Notes: a model not told the origin generated them from the letters alone. Positions 7,854 to 16,467 are shown, numbered from the stretch's first letter. The stretch is 64,000 nt of DNA from DTU019 sp050949825 (GCA_050949825.1 JBMNGL010000007.1:186001-250000), one strand, 5' to 3'. Numbers and translations are program-made.

Positions 7854-8291
7854 TTAATACATGGTTAGGTGGGCCGGGTATACGTAAATGAGATTGCTGT
7901 TTTCAATCCGCTTGTAGGTAAACAATTCCTCCAGCAGTGCAAAGACAGGCACCAGGTCTTCTTCATCAGGTTGATCCTGATCGGTCAGATCCACGCGGAA
8001 AATGGCTACAGGAACCTCAGCCCAGTTCAACAATTTTAATTCCTCCAGGCCTTCGCCCAGGAACTCCAAATCTTGCACCGGTATAGAAAAGGGTGCCGTG
8101 CTTTTACTCTTGATATGTGCCTCCATTAGTGAAATAAGCTGTTTGAGGCGGTTTTCCTGCTCGGGGTCAATCAGGTATTGGAAGAGAATCTCATATAGAT
8201 TCTGCACTACAATGATGGAGGTTACAGTTGGTAAGCGCAGGTGTGTATCTTGCTTGACCAGCGTCAGTCTAAATTCCTTTACGGCCTGCAT
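7854..8291 (-). CDS. Hypothetical protein, acidic C-terminal half
   Basis: A 145-residue protein I do not recognise. The start at 8291 (MQAVKEFRLTLVKQ) is chosen because AAGGAG lies 7 bases upstream on the minus strand; a longer reading from 8351 has no ribosome site. It has no membrane segment, no cysteine cluster and no signal peptide, and contains an acidic stretch DLTDQDQPDEEDL near residue 108. Stop and neighbouring hairpin leave it as a monocistronic unit. Codon use resembles its neighbours, so I take it as real. Confidence 0.6.
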   Translation of the reverse strand: MQAVKEFRLTLVKQDTHLRLPTVTSIIVVQNLYEILFQYLIDPEQENRLKQLISLMEAHIKSKSTAPFSIPVQDLEFLGEGLEELKLLNWAEVPVAIFRVDLTDQDQPDEEDLVPVFALLEELFTYKRIENSNLIYVYPAHLTMY

Positions 8292-8692
8292 GGTTTCACT
8301 CCTTAAAAGTGTTGATTTAATAATTGTACCTGTTGGCAGATGCTTGTACAATGCTTATCCTGGCCAATGAGCAATAATTGGCTGCTGTTTGGCTATTTTA
8401 ATCGTATCCTACTGCGGCAGTCTTACTTAAACCGTCCCGGGGTTGTCAATCCCTGCTCAATCGCTTATGTTGAAGAGGAAGCACCTTTCACTGCAAAACC
8501 CTTAATGGATTGCGTATTAGTGAATACACTGGTAAAAGATAAGTAGTCTCAATTAAGAAGTAATAATTGAGATAAGGAATTATCGTTGAAACCCCTTGCA
8601 TTTATCCTTATGATTATTTCCTTTTCAGCGCTATCTGGGTCTAATCATATAGTCGAGTGAATCGCCATTAAATGGGGTCAGGGAGGAACGCC
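8292..8692. other. Intergenic region without a convincing gene
   Basis: About 400 bases between the divergent gene starting at 8291 (minus) and the small plus-strand gene at 8693. A possible 68-codon plus frame (8340-8546) has no ribosome site and no family features. A short inverted repeat CTCAATT (8548-8554)/AATTGAG (8565-8571) could be a weak operator. I see nothing else. Confidence 0.4.
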
Positions 8693-8875
8693 ATGCGTAA
8701 AAGCCGACAGCATAAGCCTTATGAAGACTATCGCAGCAGCGAAGCCTTTAAGAAAATAAGCAGGCAGCGCTGGAGGTATAATATCCTGGGCCTGGTTATC
8801 CTAATGCTGATCCTCTTTCTGGCTGGTGATGTCGGTGGCTGTGCGCACTGGCTGGGCAGTGTGCTGGGGAAATAA
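8693..8875 (+). CDS. Small single-pass membrane protein, unknown function
   Basis: A 60-residue protein starting at the ATG at 8693, which is preceded by GGGAGGAACGCC. The first 28 residues are strongly basic (MRKSRQHKPYEDYRSS, then KKISRQRWR), followed by one hydrophobic segment ILGLVILMLILFLAG and a short tail with one cysteine (GGCAHWLG). The positive-inside rule puts the N-terminus in the cytoplasm. I recognise no family. It converges with trpS. Confidence 0.6.
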   Translation: MRKSRQHKPYEDYRSSEAFKKISRQRWRYNILGLVILMLILFLAGDVGGCAHWLGSVLGK

Positions 8876-8963
8876 CCAGGCAGCCCCCAAGGTATCTCGC
8901 CTGCTGTAAAACTGCCCAAAGAGCATATCTGCCAGGCTAAGCCGCCCCATAAGGCCGCTGCTG

Positions 8964-9998
8964 CTATTTGCCTCCGTTCGCATTTACTGGGGGAAAAGGC
9001 TGCTCAAAATAGTTGATTTTCATGGCCTCCCGTACCTCAGACATGGTTTCCCGGGCTACCTGATGAGCCCTGGCGGTGCCGTTCATAAGAATCTCCCTCA
9101 CCTCGGCAGGTTTGGTTTCATAATAGTTTCTTCTTTCCCGCATGGGATCCAATAGATCATTAATTATGCCGGCCAGGTTCTGTTTGCAGGCCACGCATCC
9201 AACCGTACCCTGACGGCAGGCAGACTCAATCTCTTCCACCTGTGCGGCATTAAATATGCGGTGATACTCAAAAACAGTACAAATCTCGGGATGCCCCGGA
9301 TCCGTTTTGCGTATGCGGGCCGGGTCAGTGACCGCATTGCGCACCTTTTCGTGTACCACCGGGGGCGGATCTGATAAGAAAATGGCATTGTTAAGGCTTT
9401 TGCTCATCTTGCTTTTTCCATCCAGACCAACCAGGCGAGGTACGGCCCCGACCAATGCTTCGGGTTCCACCAGCACGGGTTCATAAAGGTCATTAAAGCG
9501 TCTCACAATCTTACGGGCCAATTCAATGTGCGGAATTTGGTCTTCCCCTACCGGAACCAGGTGGGCTTTGAAAATACTGATATCCGCAGCCTGGCTTAAC
9601 GGGTAGCCTAAGAATCCATAGGTCATGTCCTTGAATCCGTGTTGGGCAGCCTCGCTTTTCACGGTGGGGTTATGGCGCAGCACATTGACTGCAGTGAACA
9701 TGGAATAATACATTGTCAATTCGTGAATCTCAGGGATCATGCTCTGCACAAAAATGGTGGCCAGACGGGGATCAAGCCCCACAGCCAGATAGTCCAGGGT
9801 AATATCATAGATATCCCTGGCCAGGTTTTCATCTTTCTCCCAATGGGTAGTTAAGGCCTGAACATCAGCAATGATAATAAAGCTCTCATAATCATTTTGA
9901 AGATTTACCCGGTTGGCCAGACTGCCTACATAATGACCAAGATGCAGCTTGCCGGTGGGACGATCCCCAGTTAAGATCCGCTTTTTCGTGTTAGTCAT
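8964..9998 (-). CDS. trpS: Tryptophanyl-tRNA synthetase
   Basis: Charges tRNA-Trp. The 344-residue class I synthetase has the HIGH-type motif PTGKLHLGHYVG near the N-terminus and KMSKS in GKSKMSKSLNN. The ATG at 9998 with the GGGGG-containing site upstream starts at TNTKKRILTGDRP, the usual beginning of the family; longer in-frame reading extends into the leader RNA and is not coding. The gene is preceded by a tryptophan-type T-box leader, so its expression should rise when uncharged tRNA-Trp accumulates. Confidence 0.96.
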   Translation of the reverse strand: MTNTKKRILTGDRPTGKLHLGHYVGSLANRVNLQNDYESFIIIADVQALTTHWEKDENLARDIYDITLDYLAVGLDPRLATIFVQSMIPEIHELTMYYSMFTAVNVLRHNPTVKSEAAQHGFKDMTYGFLGYPLSQAADISIFKAHLVPVGEDQIPHIELARKIVRRFNDLYEPVLVEPEALVGAVPRLVGLDGKSKMSKSLNNAIFLSDPPPVVHEKVRNAVTDPARIRKTDPGHPEICTVFEYHRIFNAAQVEEIESACRQGTVGCVACKQNLAGIINDLLDPMRERRNYYETKPAEVREILMNGTARAHQVARETMSEVREAMKINYFEQPFPPVNANGGK

Positions 9999-10030
9999 TG
10001 TAATACCCCCTACTATACAATTTGTCCCAT

Positions 10031-10213
10031 GATAAAAGCCTCCATTCCTCAAGGGACGGAGGCTCCGTGGTACCACCCTTGTTGACCCGCAGGTCCACTT
10101 GGTTCCCGGTAACGAGGGATGCCGGCCCAACCTACTCCGCTTTTTCAGTTGAGCAACTCCAAAGTCCATTCCAGAGGTTGGCAACACCGGTTCCCAGCTG
10201 ATCCGGCTCTCTG
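10031..10213 (-). promoter_or_regulatory. T-box leader of trpS
   Basis: Reading the minus strand, stem I begins with AGAGAGCCGG near 10213. The hallmark antiterminator bulge sequence AAGGGTGGTACCACGG occupies 10080-10065. The competing terminator is AGCCTCC (10064-10058) pairing with GGAGGCT (10043-10037), followed by TTTTATC. A candidate specifier codon UGG is at 10168-10166 within GAATGGACTTTGG, followed by a purine as usual. T-box leaders bind uncharged tRNA through the specifier and the 3' NCCA end to stabilise the antiterminator. The UGG specifier agrees with the gene it controls. Confidence 0.93.
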
Positions 10214-10396
10214 AACTCACCTGGCCTCTGTACTAATCTTTTTCCTTGTTGTTATTGTATAATAATGCTAATAAGATAACATGAAGCAGCCTCTACTTCA
10301 AGGTAATTCACATCCCATAATAAGTTCGGACAGGAAACATTATTGCATCTTTACGTCGAATAATAGCAGAGCTATGCAATTTATAAGGTATTGGCT

Positions 10397-10425
10397 TGTT
10401 TTATAAACATACATACTTTTATAAT
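10397..10425 (+). promoter_or_regulatory. Promoter of the MarR regulator gene
   Basis: TTGTTT (10397-10402) and a perfect TATAAT (10420-10425) are spaced 17 bases apart. AACATA and TATGTT flank this promoter as a 6-base inverted repeat and might be an operator for autoregulation, which is common in the MarR family. Confidence 0.65.
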
Positions 10426-10486
10426 ATGTTATATAGTGTTTAGAGGCAAAAAGACCAGCCTGAATTTTTTTGAGAGGAGATATTAT

Positions 10487-10909
10487 ATGAACGGTTTGAA
10501 CTCCTTTATAGGTTTCAACCTTCGAGCTGCCATGAAGAAGATTGATAAGAATTTAGGCAGCCGCATGGCAGACTTGGGGATTACCATTCCTCAATCCTTT
10601 ATCCTATTCTGCCTGCAGGAGAGTAATGGCATCACCCTTAAGGAGATTGGTTGCCGAACCTTGATCGACAGTTCTTCAATGACTGTTCTGGTGGACAAAT
10701 TGGAGAAAGACAAGCTGGCGGAAAGACGGCTTGATCCACAGGACCGCCGTGCCATCAGGGTATTTATTACCGAAAAAGGCAGCGCTATAGCCGCCCAGGT
10801 TACTGAGATAGCATATGACTTTAACGAGATGCTTTATGATTTATTGGGAGAGGGTAATCAGAAAGAATTTTTTCATGCTGTAAACAACATTATCAATGGT
10901 CTTAACTAA
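10487..10909 (+). CDS. MarR-family transcriptional regulator
   Basis: A 140-residue MarR-type winged-helix protein with the family phrases LKEIGCRTLIDSSSMTVLVDKLE (HTH) and RRLDPQDRRAIRVFITEKG (wing). The ATG at 10487 follows GAGAGGAGA; an upstream in-frame ATG at 10391 precedes the promoter and is rejected. No ligand can be inferred. It stands alone between the trpS leader (divergent) and speH. Confidence 0.9.
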   Translation: MNGLNSFIGFNLRAAMKKIDKNLGSRMADLGITIPQSFILFCLQESNGITLKEIGCRTLIDSSSMTVLVDKLEKDKLAERRLDPQDRRAIRVFITEKGSAIAAQVTEIAYDFNEMLYDLLGEGNQKEFFHAVNNIINGLN

Positions 10910-11087
10910 TATAGCCCTGATTGCATTTCATCCACGCCTATCTATGATCTACGCATAACAATGAAACAAGAATAATACAATTAGATTAAATAATAGGAGC
11001 ATATTGTAGTAATTCAATAATAATTTGGCCTCAGGACCTGGTACCAGGCTCCAGGGCAGATATCCCTGTAAAACCCCATTTTATTTA

Positions 11088-11115
11088 TTGACATTGCCCA
11101 GAATTGTGCTAAAAT
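11088..11115 (+). promoter_or_regulatory. Promoter of speH
   Basis: A perfect -35 TTGACA (11088-11093) and an extended -10 TGCTAAAAT (TAAAAT at 11110-11115) are separated by 16 bases. The leader is about 70 bases long with no recognised riboswitch. Confidence 0.75.
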
Positions 11116-11189
11116 TCTACATGTGCGTTTGAACAAATGTTTAAGGAGGTTTGAGAGCACGAAAAAATAACCGAAGGGAGGCGACATGA

Positions 11190-11573
11190 TTGCAGTCTTT
11201 AGGGCGACATGTACTGGCCGAAGTATATGGCTGTCAATTTGAAGTATTGAATGATATCTCACAGGTGGAAGATATCATGATAAATGCTGCTTTGGAGGCT
11301 GGAGCTGAAGTGAGAGAGGTAGTATTTCACAAGTTTAGCCCGCAAGGAGTCAGTGGAGTAGTTGTTATCTCAGAGTCGCACCTGGCAATTCATACCTGGC
11401 CGGAGTTGGGATATGCCGCGGTAGATGTATTCACCTGCGGCGAATCAGTAAACCCCTGGGATGCCTGTAACTATCTGGCTGAGAAATTCGGGGCTACCCA
11501 TGTAACGGCATCAGAAGTGAAGCGGGGGATGGTTCAGAGCCAGAAGAAGGAGCGCCTGGTGGTAAATATTTAG
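11190..11573 (+). CDS. speH: S-adenosylmethionine decarboxylase proenzyme
   Basis: Makes decarboxylated AdoMet, the aminopropyl donor for SpeE. The 127-residue chain has the class 1B hallmarks: self-cleavage between Glu62 and Ser63 (ISESHLAIHTWPE) to give a pyruvoyl group, His68, and Cys83 in FTCGES, the same numbering as characterised bacterial enzymes. The start is a TTG at 11190, 8 bases after AGGGAGG; an ATG at 11186 is out of frame. It has its own promoter and terminator, apart from the speE operon. Confidence 0.93.
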   Translation: MQSLGRHVLAEVYGCQFEVLNDISQVEDIMINAALEAGAEVREVVFHKFSPQGVSGVVVISESHLAIHTWPELGYAAVDVFTCGESVNPWDACNYLAEKFGATHVTASEVKRGMVQSQKKERLVVNI

Positions 11574-11631
11574 GAGGGATACTATTTTAGTAGACCGATG
11601 CAAATCGAACAATAGCGCTCACCAAACCTGA

Positions 11632-11672
11632 AAGGTCTTACTTGGCACAACCACAAGTAAGACCTTGTTTTA
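11632..11672 (+). terminator. Terminator after speH
   Basis: Perfect 13-base arms AAGGTCTTACTTG (11632-11644) and CAAGTAAGACCTT (11654-11666) followed by GTTTTAT. Between here and 11880 lies about 200 bases of A/T-rich DNA in which I see no gene. Confidence 0.88.
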
Positions 11673-11880
11673 TGATGAATATTAATTTCAGGCTGTTAAA
11701 GCCTGTTGTTTTCTATATAATTAATAGCAGATAATAAATAATACATAAGCATGGTGGGGAAGCAGGAAATAATTGTGAAGGCGCAGTACACTTGAAATCA
11801 TTTAGAATAGAATAGATGCACGGTCGCAAAGAAATGATAACGATAATCAGACGCAGAAGGATTTGTGGGGGGAACTTATA

Positions 11881-12612
11881 GTGGAGCGTGAAAGACAGGA
11901 TCTGGAAGAGGTTAACCGGGTGGTGCGCAACCGCCTTTTGCCATGGTGGGATCATGTGCAGGTCTATATCTGCCAGGCTGCGCAGGAAAACACCTGGAAT
12001 CATCTGCCTGCTGCCGTTCTGGCAGTGTATCATTACCTGGGGCATCGTCGCGACCTGGCTATTAAAATGGCCGCTATTTTTAAAATGGTTTATCTGGCCA
12101 GTTCGATTCACGAGGCGGTTGGAGATGATGAAGAAGGCCAAGTTTATGATCAGCACATGCAGTTTACCATTTTAATTGGGGACTATATTTCCGGATGCAT
12201 CCTGAAGATGCTGGTGGAGAGTGGTGCTGATCACTTATTGGATGTGTTTGCCGATGCGATTGCTCAGATTAATGAAGGTATGGTTATGAAGCATAAGCTG
12301 GAAGTTGCGCCAGAGCAGGTAATAAGCAAGACCAGGGCGTCCCTTTATAAAGCAGCCTTTGTTTGCGCAGCCAGGACAAGTGGTGTGGAGACAGAGGGTC
12401 TGTTCTGGTACGCTAAGCTGGGTTTCCATATTGGTATGGCTCTGGAGACCCAATCTTTAGCAGGTTTACACCCCGATATGGTGAGCACCCACAGTAAAAA
12501 AAGCCAAGATTTATTTTATCTTATTAACCAGAAAGGGCTCACCAGCAGTACTATCCTGGAGTTGCTGATCCGCGACAACATGGGTCGGGATCTGGCTCGG
12601 GCGGTGATTTAG
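11881..12612 (+). CDS. Degenerate polyprenyl-synthase-like protein, possible accessory subunit
   Basis: A 243-residue alpha-helical protein whose middle resembles trans-prenyltransferases: FKMVYLASSIHEAV aligns with the segment before the first Asp-rich motif, QFTILIGDYISGCIL with the conserved LxGDY segment, and AIAQINEGMVMKHK with the EGE region. The first catalytic motif DDxxD is absent (HEAVGDDEEG) and no second one is seen. It may be a non-catalytic partner of the true synthase at 14336, as in two-component heptaprenyl diphosphate synthases. The GTG at 11881 follows GGGGGGAAC. Its place at the head of the quinone gene run supports this, but the role is inferred. Confidence 0.55.
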   Translation: MERERQDLEEVNRVVRNRLLPWWDHVQVYICQAAQENTWNHLPAAVLAVYHYLGHRRDLAIKMAAIFKMVYLASSIHEAVGDDEEGQVYDQHMQFTILIGDYISGCILKMLVESGADHLLDVFADAIAQINEGMVMKHKLEVAPEQVISKTRASLYKAAFVCAARTSGVETEGLFWYAKLGFHIGMALETQSLAGLHPDMVSTHSKKSQDLFYLINQKGLTSSTILELLIRDNMGRDLARAVI

Positions 12613-12639
12613 CAGCATAGTAAAAATACCTGATATAAG

Positions 12640-12669
12640 CGGTCTGCTGGCCAGCAGACCGTTGTTCTT
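12640..12669 (+). terminator. Palindromic hairpin, likely terminator or attenuator
   Basis: A gapless palindrome, CGGTCTGCTGG (12640-12650) with CCAGCAGACCG (12651-12661), can fold with a small loop and is followed by TTGTTCTTG. It may partly separate the prenyl-synthase-like gene from ubiA. Confidence 0.7.
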
Positions 12670-12757
12670 GCCCAGTCTTCCCGGGATCGTAGTCCATGCC
12701 ATGATAAACCGGGTATTAATAAGAATAATTGTTGCTAGGGATAAAGGAGCAGAGCAT

Positions 12758-13606
12758 TTGAATAAACTGCTGCAATTCCTGAATTTAATTGATTTCGGTC
12801 ACACCCTGTTTGGTTTGCCTTTCGCCTATTTGGGGGCGATTTTGGCTGTGTCAGGAATCCCCAGCCTGGCGCAATTGGGCTGGATAACCCTGGCCATGGT
12901 CAGCGCCCGGACCGCCGCATTGTGTTTAAATCGCATCATAGACCGCCATTTGGATCGGGCCAACCCCCGCACCTCTCACTGGGTGCTGGCTGCTGGAAAA
13001 TTACCGCTGAGCCTTATTTGGGCGGTGGTTGTACTCAGCCTGATGCTGCTTTTCCTGGCCGCTTCTCGCCTCAATCTGCTCTGTTTACAATTAGCCCCTC
13101 TGGCGGTGCTGGTTTTATGGGGTTATTCCTACACTAAACGCTTTACCTGGTGGTGTCATCTTATACTCGGCCTGGCTATCGGGATGGGGCCTGTCGGCGC
13201 CTGGATCGCTGTAACCGGAACTCTGGATTGGCAGCCCTTTTTACTGGGCCTGGCGGTAGCTTGTTGGATTGCCGGCTTCGATATCATGTATGCCTGTCAG
13301 GACATCGAATTTGATCGTGAACAGGGGCTCTATTCCATCCCGGCCCGTTTCGGGGCAGCCGGTGCTTTACGATTTTCTGAGGTCCTGCATCTTTTAATGG
13401 TGCTTTTCCTGATTGCCAGTGGCCTGGCTCTTGGCCTGGGGATATGGTACTACTCCGGTGTTGTCATCGCCGCCGGGGTACTGCTCTATGAGCATGCCAT
13501 TGTGACCGCCGCCAACTTGAGCCGGGTTAATTTCGCTTCGTTTAAGGTCAATCGCTATGTGGGTTTGCTTATTTTTATTGCCAGCTTGACCGATATTTTG
13601 CATTGA
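12758..13606 (+). CDS. ubiA: UbiA-family prenyltransferase (4-hydroxybenzoate/menaquinone type)
   Basis: An integral membrane enzyme that attaches a polyprenyl chain to an aromatic quinone precursor. The 282-residue protein shows the two Asp-rich motifs, NRIIDRHLDRANPRT and DIMYACQDIEFDREQG, and about eight hydrophobic segments. With ubiX next to it and no men genes, the pattern fits the futalosine menaquinone route (MqnP-like), although the other mqn genes are not in this window. The TTG at 12758 follows AAAGGAG; a longer in-frame extension has no ribosome site. Confidence 0.88.
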   Translation: MNKLLQFLNLIDFGHTLFGLPFAYLGAILAVSGIPSLAQLGWITLAMVSARTAALCLNRIIDRHLDRANPRTSHWVLAAGKLPLSLIWAVVVLSLMLLFLAASRLNLLCLQLAPLAVLVLWGYSYTKRFTWWCHLILGLAIGMGPVGAWIAVTGTLDWQPFLLGLAVACWIAGFDIMYACQDIEFDREQGLYSIPARFGAAGALRFSEVLHLLMVLFLIASGLALGLGIWYYSGVVIAAGVLLYEHAIVTAANLSRVNFASFKVNRYVGLLIFIASLTDILH

Positions 13607-13662
13607 ATCAGGGTATTATGTGTATAGCTGAAACCTCAGTTTAGACCATGGGGAGGTAGTTC

Positions 13663-14256
13663 ATGAAAAGATATGTGGTTGGATTGACCGGAGCCAGTGG
13701 GATCATCTATGGCATCACCCTGATCAGGGAGTTGCTCGCTCTGGGGGTAGAGGTCAATGTGATCAGCAGCCGAGTCGCTAAATTGGTTTTAGAACAGGAG
13801 CAAGGCTTAAAACCTGGTGAAAATGCTGCGGAGGCCCTGGCTTCTCTGCAATCTTTACATAGCAACCTGGTGGTTTACGAGAATACTGATATCGCGGCTC
13901 CCCTGGCCAGTGGTTCTTATATTACCGAGGCTATGATCATCATGCCCTGTACCATGGCTACCCTTTCCTCCCTGGCTCATGGCAGCGCCAGCAGCTTAAT
14001 GGAAAGGACTGCTGATGTGATGCTGAAAGAAAACCGACCCCTGGTGGTTGTACCCCGGGAAACGCCTCTAAATAAAATCCATATCAGAAATATGCTCATC
14101 CTGGCAGAAGCAGGCGCTCATATTGTGCCTGCTATGCCGGCTTTCTACCATAACCCCGGTGATATCCAGGATCTAGTTCACTTTATGGTCGGCAAGGTCA
14201 TGGATGTGCTCCGTTTGCCGCATCAGCTTTTTGCACGCTATGGCGATCCTCAATAG
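13663..14256 (+). CDS. ubiX: Flavin prenyltransferase UbiX
   Basis: Makes prenylated FMN, the cofactor of UbiD-type decarboxylases. The 197-residue protein has the N-terminal GLTGASGIIYGITLI, the conserved MIIMPCTMATLSSLAHG and the RPLVVVPRETPLNKIH segment. The ribosome site is GGGGAGG. No ubiD gene is in this window, so the partner decarboxylase must lie elsewhere. Confidence 0.95.
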   Translation: MKRYVVGLTGASGIIYGITLIRELLALGVEVNVISSRVAKLVLEQEQGLKPGENAAEALASLQSLHSNLVVYENTDIAAPLASGSYITEAMIIMPCTMATLSSLAHGSASSLMERTADVMLKENRPLVVVPRETPLNKIHIRNMLILAEAGAHIVPAMPAFYHNPGDIQDLVHFMVGKVMDVLRLPHQLFARYGDPQ

Positions 14257-14335
14257 AGGTGCCTATGGGTAAATTGGTTGGAAACGCTTGGATGAATGAT
14301 TATAATGAGTTTAATTGACAATCGCGGGGGGAAAT

Positions 14336-15304
14336 ATGGGACCCAATGAATTTTTTACTCCGGTAGCCCGTGAGTTAAATATTGTTGAAAGCAACCTGGA
14401 TACCAATATAGAAACTACCCTGCCGGTTTTGCAAAAGGCCTCCACCCATCTCATTAAGGCAGGGGGCAAGCGGCTGCGTCCGGCTTTTGCATTACTGGCC
14501 GCCAGGGTGTTTGTGGACAACCTTGACAACATCATCCCGGTTGCTGTAGCTCTGGAATTGACTCACATGGCCACCCTGGTACACGATGATGTGATTGACA
14601 ACTCACAAACGCGCCGGGGTACTGAGACGGTTAAACAGTTGTGGGGCAACCGCTTGTCCATCAATGCAGGCAATTATATCTTCTCGCGCTCCCTGAGCCT
14701 GGTGGCGGGTTATGGACGCACTGATATGATTAATGTCCTGGCAGATGCCAGTATGAAGATCTGTGAAGGCGAAATTTTTCAGATGCTGAGCGCCTACAAT
14801 ACAGAGGTGGGTTTGAAGAACTACCTGCGCCGCATCGAGAGGAAAACCGCCTTGTTAATTTCGGTGAGCTGTCAGTTGGGGGCCATGCTGACTCCGGCCA
14901 GGCAGGCCGAAGTGCTGGCTCTACAAAGATATGGTTATTACCTGGGGATGGCTTTTCAGGTAACCGATGATATCCTGGATTTTGTCGCCACTGAACAGAT
15001 TTTGGGGAAGCCCACCGGCAATGATGTACGGCAAGGCATTATCACCCTTCCTGCCATTTACGCGCTGCGCTGCAGCCCGCATCGGCAAGAATTGGCCCAA
15101 TGGTTGTCGTCGCCGCAAGCCTGCCTGAGCAAGGTTGACACCATAATTGATCTGGTGATTGATTCCGGGGGCATAGATTATGCTTATCATGCCACCGAAT
15201 GCTATGCCTGCAAGGCGAAACGGCAATTGCAGTTACTGCCCAATTCTCTCATTACGGAAAACCTGGCGAATATGGCTGATTTTATCTCCACCCGGGATTA
15301 TTAA
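14336..15304 (+). CDS. Trans-polyprenyl diphosphate synthase
   Basis: Builds the long isoprenoid tail, most likely heptaprenyl or octaprenyl, for menaquinone. The 322-residue protein has both catalytic motifs: HDDVIDNSQTRRG and VTDDILDFVATE, plus the GKRLRPAFALL entry motif and a GNDVRQGIITLP C-terminal segment. Product length cannot be read off with certainty. The ATG at 14336 follows GGGGGGA. It probably works with the degenerate homologue at 11881. Confidence 0.92.
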   Translation: MGPNEFFTPVARELNIVESNLDTNIETTLPVLQKASTHLIKAGGKRLRPAFALLAARVFVDNLDNIIPVAVALELTHMATLVHDDVIDNSQTRRGTETVKQLWGNRLSINAGNYIFSRSLSLVAGYGRTDMINVLADASMKICEGEIFQMLSAYNTEVGLKNYLRRIERKTALLISVSCQLGAMLTPARQAEVLALQRYGYYLGMAFQVTDDILDFVATEQILGKPTGNDVRQGIITLPAIYALRCSPHRQELAQWLSSPQACLSKVDTIIDLVIDSGGIDYAYHATECYACKAKRQLQLLPNSLITENLANMADFISTRDY

Positions 15305-15323
15305 AAGAAGGGGTGCAAACGCA

Positions 15324-16115
15324 GTGGCCTTTTTCAATTTTGGCGACATGACAGCAGAGGAAAAACAGACATTTATTCAGCACCTGGAGGAATTGCGCCG
15401 GGCGATTATCATCAGCGTTACGGCCATTATCATCGGTGCCTGTGTATCCTTCTACTACAATGAAGCCATTCTGGCTATCATCGTATCACCATTGACTGCT
15501 CTGCAGCAGACCTTAATCGTAACCGGAGTGACCGAAGCCTTTTTTGTCAAGCTAAAACTTTCTTTGTATGCTGGGTTTGCGCTGGCTTTCCCCATTGTGG
15601 TTTGGGCCTTGTGGCGCTTTATCAAACCTGGTTTGTATCCTCACGAACGCAAATATGTTTATGTGCTGCTGCCCTCCACAGTGCTACTGTTTGTTAGCGG
15701 GGTGTTGTTTGCCTTTTTTGGGATATTACCGCTGGCATTGAACTTTCTTATCTTCATTGCCGGGGAAAACCTGGAAACACTTTTTAGGGCAGAACAGTAT
15801 GTCGGTTTTGTAACCACATTTACCATTCCCTTCGGATTGGTCTTTGAGCTGCCTGTGGTGATCTTTTTCCTCACCAAGATTGGGGTTGTAAAACCCGATT
15901 GGATGGTGAAGAATCGCAAATACGCCCTTTTGGCGATTGTAGTCCTGGCTGCCGTCCTGACCCCCGGACCCGATCCCTTGTCTCAATTGTTTATGGCCAT
16001 TCCGACGTATCTGTTATACGAAGTCAGCATTTGGGTATCAAAATGGGCTGCCCGAGGCCGGACACGTATAAATGAAAGCGGAGGCGATGAGAGTGATGAG
16101 CTTAAGTCCCCATAA
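15324..16115 (+). CDS. tatC: Twin-arginine translocase subunit TatC
   Basis: The membrane receptor of the Tat pathway, which exports folded cofactor-containing proteins. The 263-residue protein has the N-terminal FIQHLEELRRAI, six predicted membrane segments, the conserved FEKPLVxFF-like stretch FELPVVIFFLTKIGVV and the late VLAAVLTPGPDPLSQ. The GTG at 15324 lies 11 bases after AGAAGGGG. It follows the prenyl synthase by 19 bases, so it is probably co-transcribed. Confidence 0.93.
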   Translation: MAFFNFGDMTAEEKQTFIQHLEELRRAIIISVTAIIIGACVSFYYNEAILAIIVSPLTALQQTLIVTGVTEAFFVKLKLSLYAGFALAFPIVVWALWRFIKPGLYPHERKYVYVLLPSTVLLFVSGVLFAFFGILPLALNFLIFIAGENLETLFRAEQYVGFVTTFTIPFGLVFELPVVIFFLTKIGVVKPDWMVKNRKYALLAIVVLAAVLTPGPDPLSQLFMAIPTYLLYEVSIWVSKWAARGRTRINESGGDESDELKSP

Positions 16116-16172
16116 TTGTAACAGATAGTCCCAAAGAACCCAGGTAGTGCCGTTAACGCCGGGCTGTTCCGC

Positions 16173-16201
16173 TTTACAAAAGAAGCGCTATTTGTCATAA
16201 T
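16173..16201 (+). promoter_or_regulatory. Candidate internal promoter before tatA
   Basis: TTTACA (16173-16178) and CATAAT (16196-16201) are 17 bases apart in the 163-base gap between tatC and tatA. It could add transcripts for tatA and the heme genes. Confidence 0.45.
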
Positions 16202-16278
16202 AGCACTATATATTGGGGTGTAAGGTGGAAAAGGTCTGCATAATTTTAAGGCACAATTGGAGCGAAGGAGCGAAAACA

Positions 16279-16467
16279 TTGTTTGCATTTTTACCTTTTA
16301 ATGTTGGTCCATGGGAATTGATCCTCATTCTGGTTATTCTATTGATCATTGTTGGACCCGGCAAGCTTCCACAAGTAGGTCAGTCGCTGGGCAAAGCCCT
16401 GCAGAACTTCAAAAAATCAAGAGAAGAAGATTTTGATGATGAAGCTGATAATAACAAGGACAAATAG
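16279..16467 (+). CDS. tatA: Twin-arginine translocase pore protein TatA
   Basis: A 62-residue TatA/E-type protein: a short N-terminus, one membrane helix (PWELILILVILLIIVG), the hinge PGKLPQVGQSLGKAL with an amphipathic helix, and an acidic tail (EEDFDDEADN). TatA oligomers form the passage for folded substrates recognised by TatC. The TTG at 16279 follows GAAGGAG by 9 bases. Confidence 0.92.
   Translation: MFAFLPFNVGPWELILILVILLIIVGPGKLPQVGQSLGKALQNFKKSREEDFDDEADNNKDK

Noticed and set aside
8340..8546. 68-codon plus-strand frame
   Set aside because: No ribosome site, no recognised features, overlaps the 5' region of the divergent gene.
9999..10220. N-terminal extension of trpS
   Set aside because: The open frame is the T-box leader RNA, and the family starts at the ATG at 9998.
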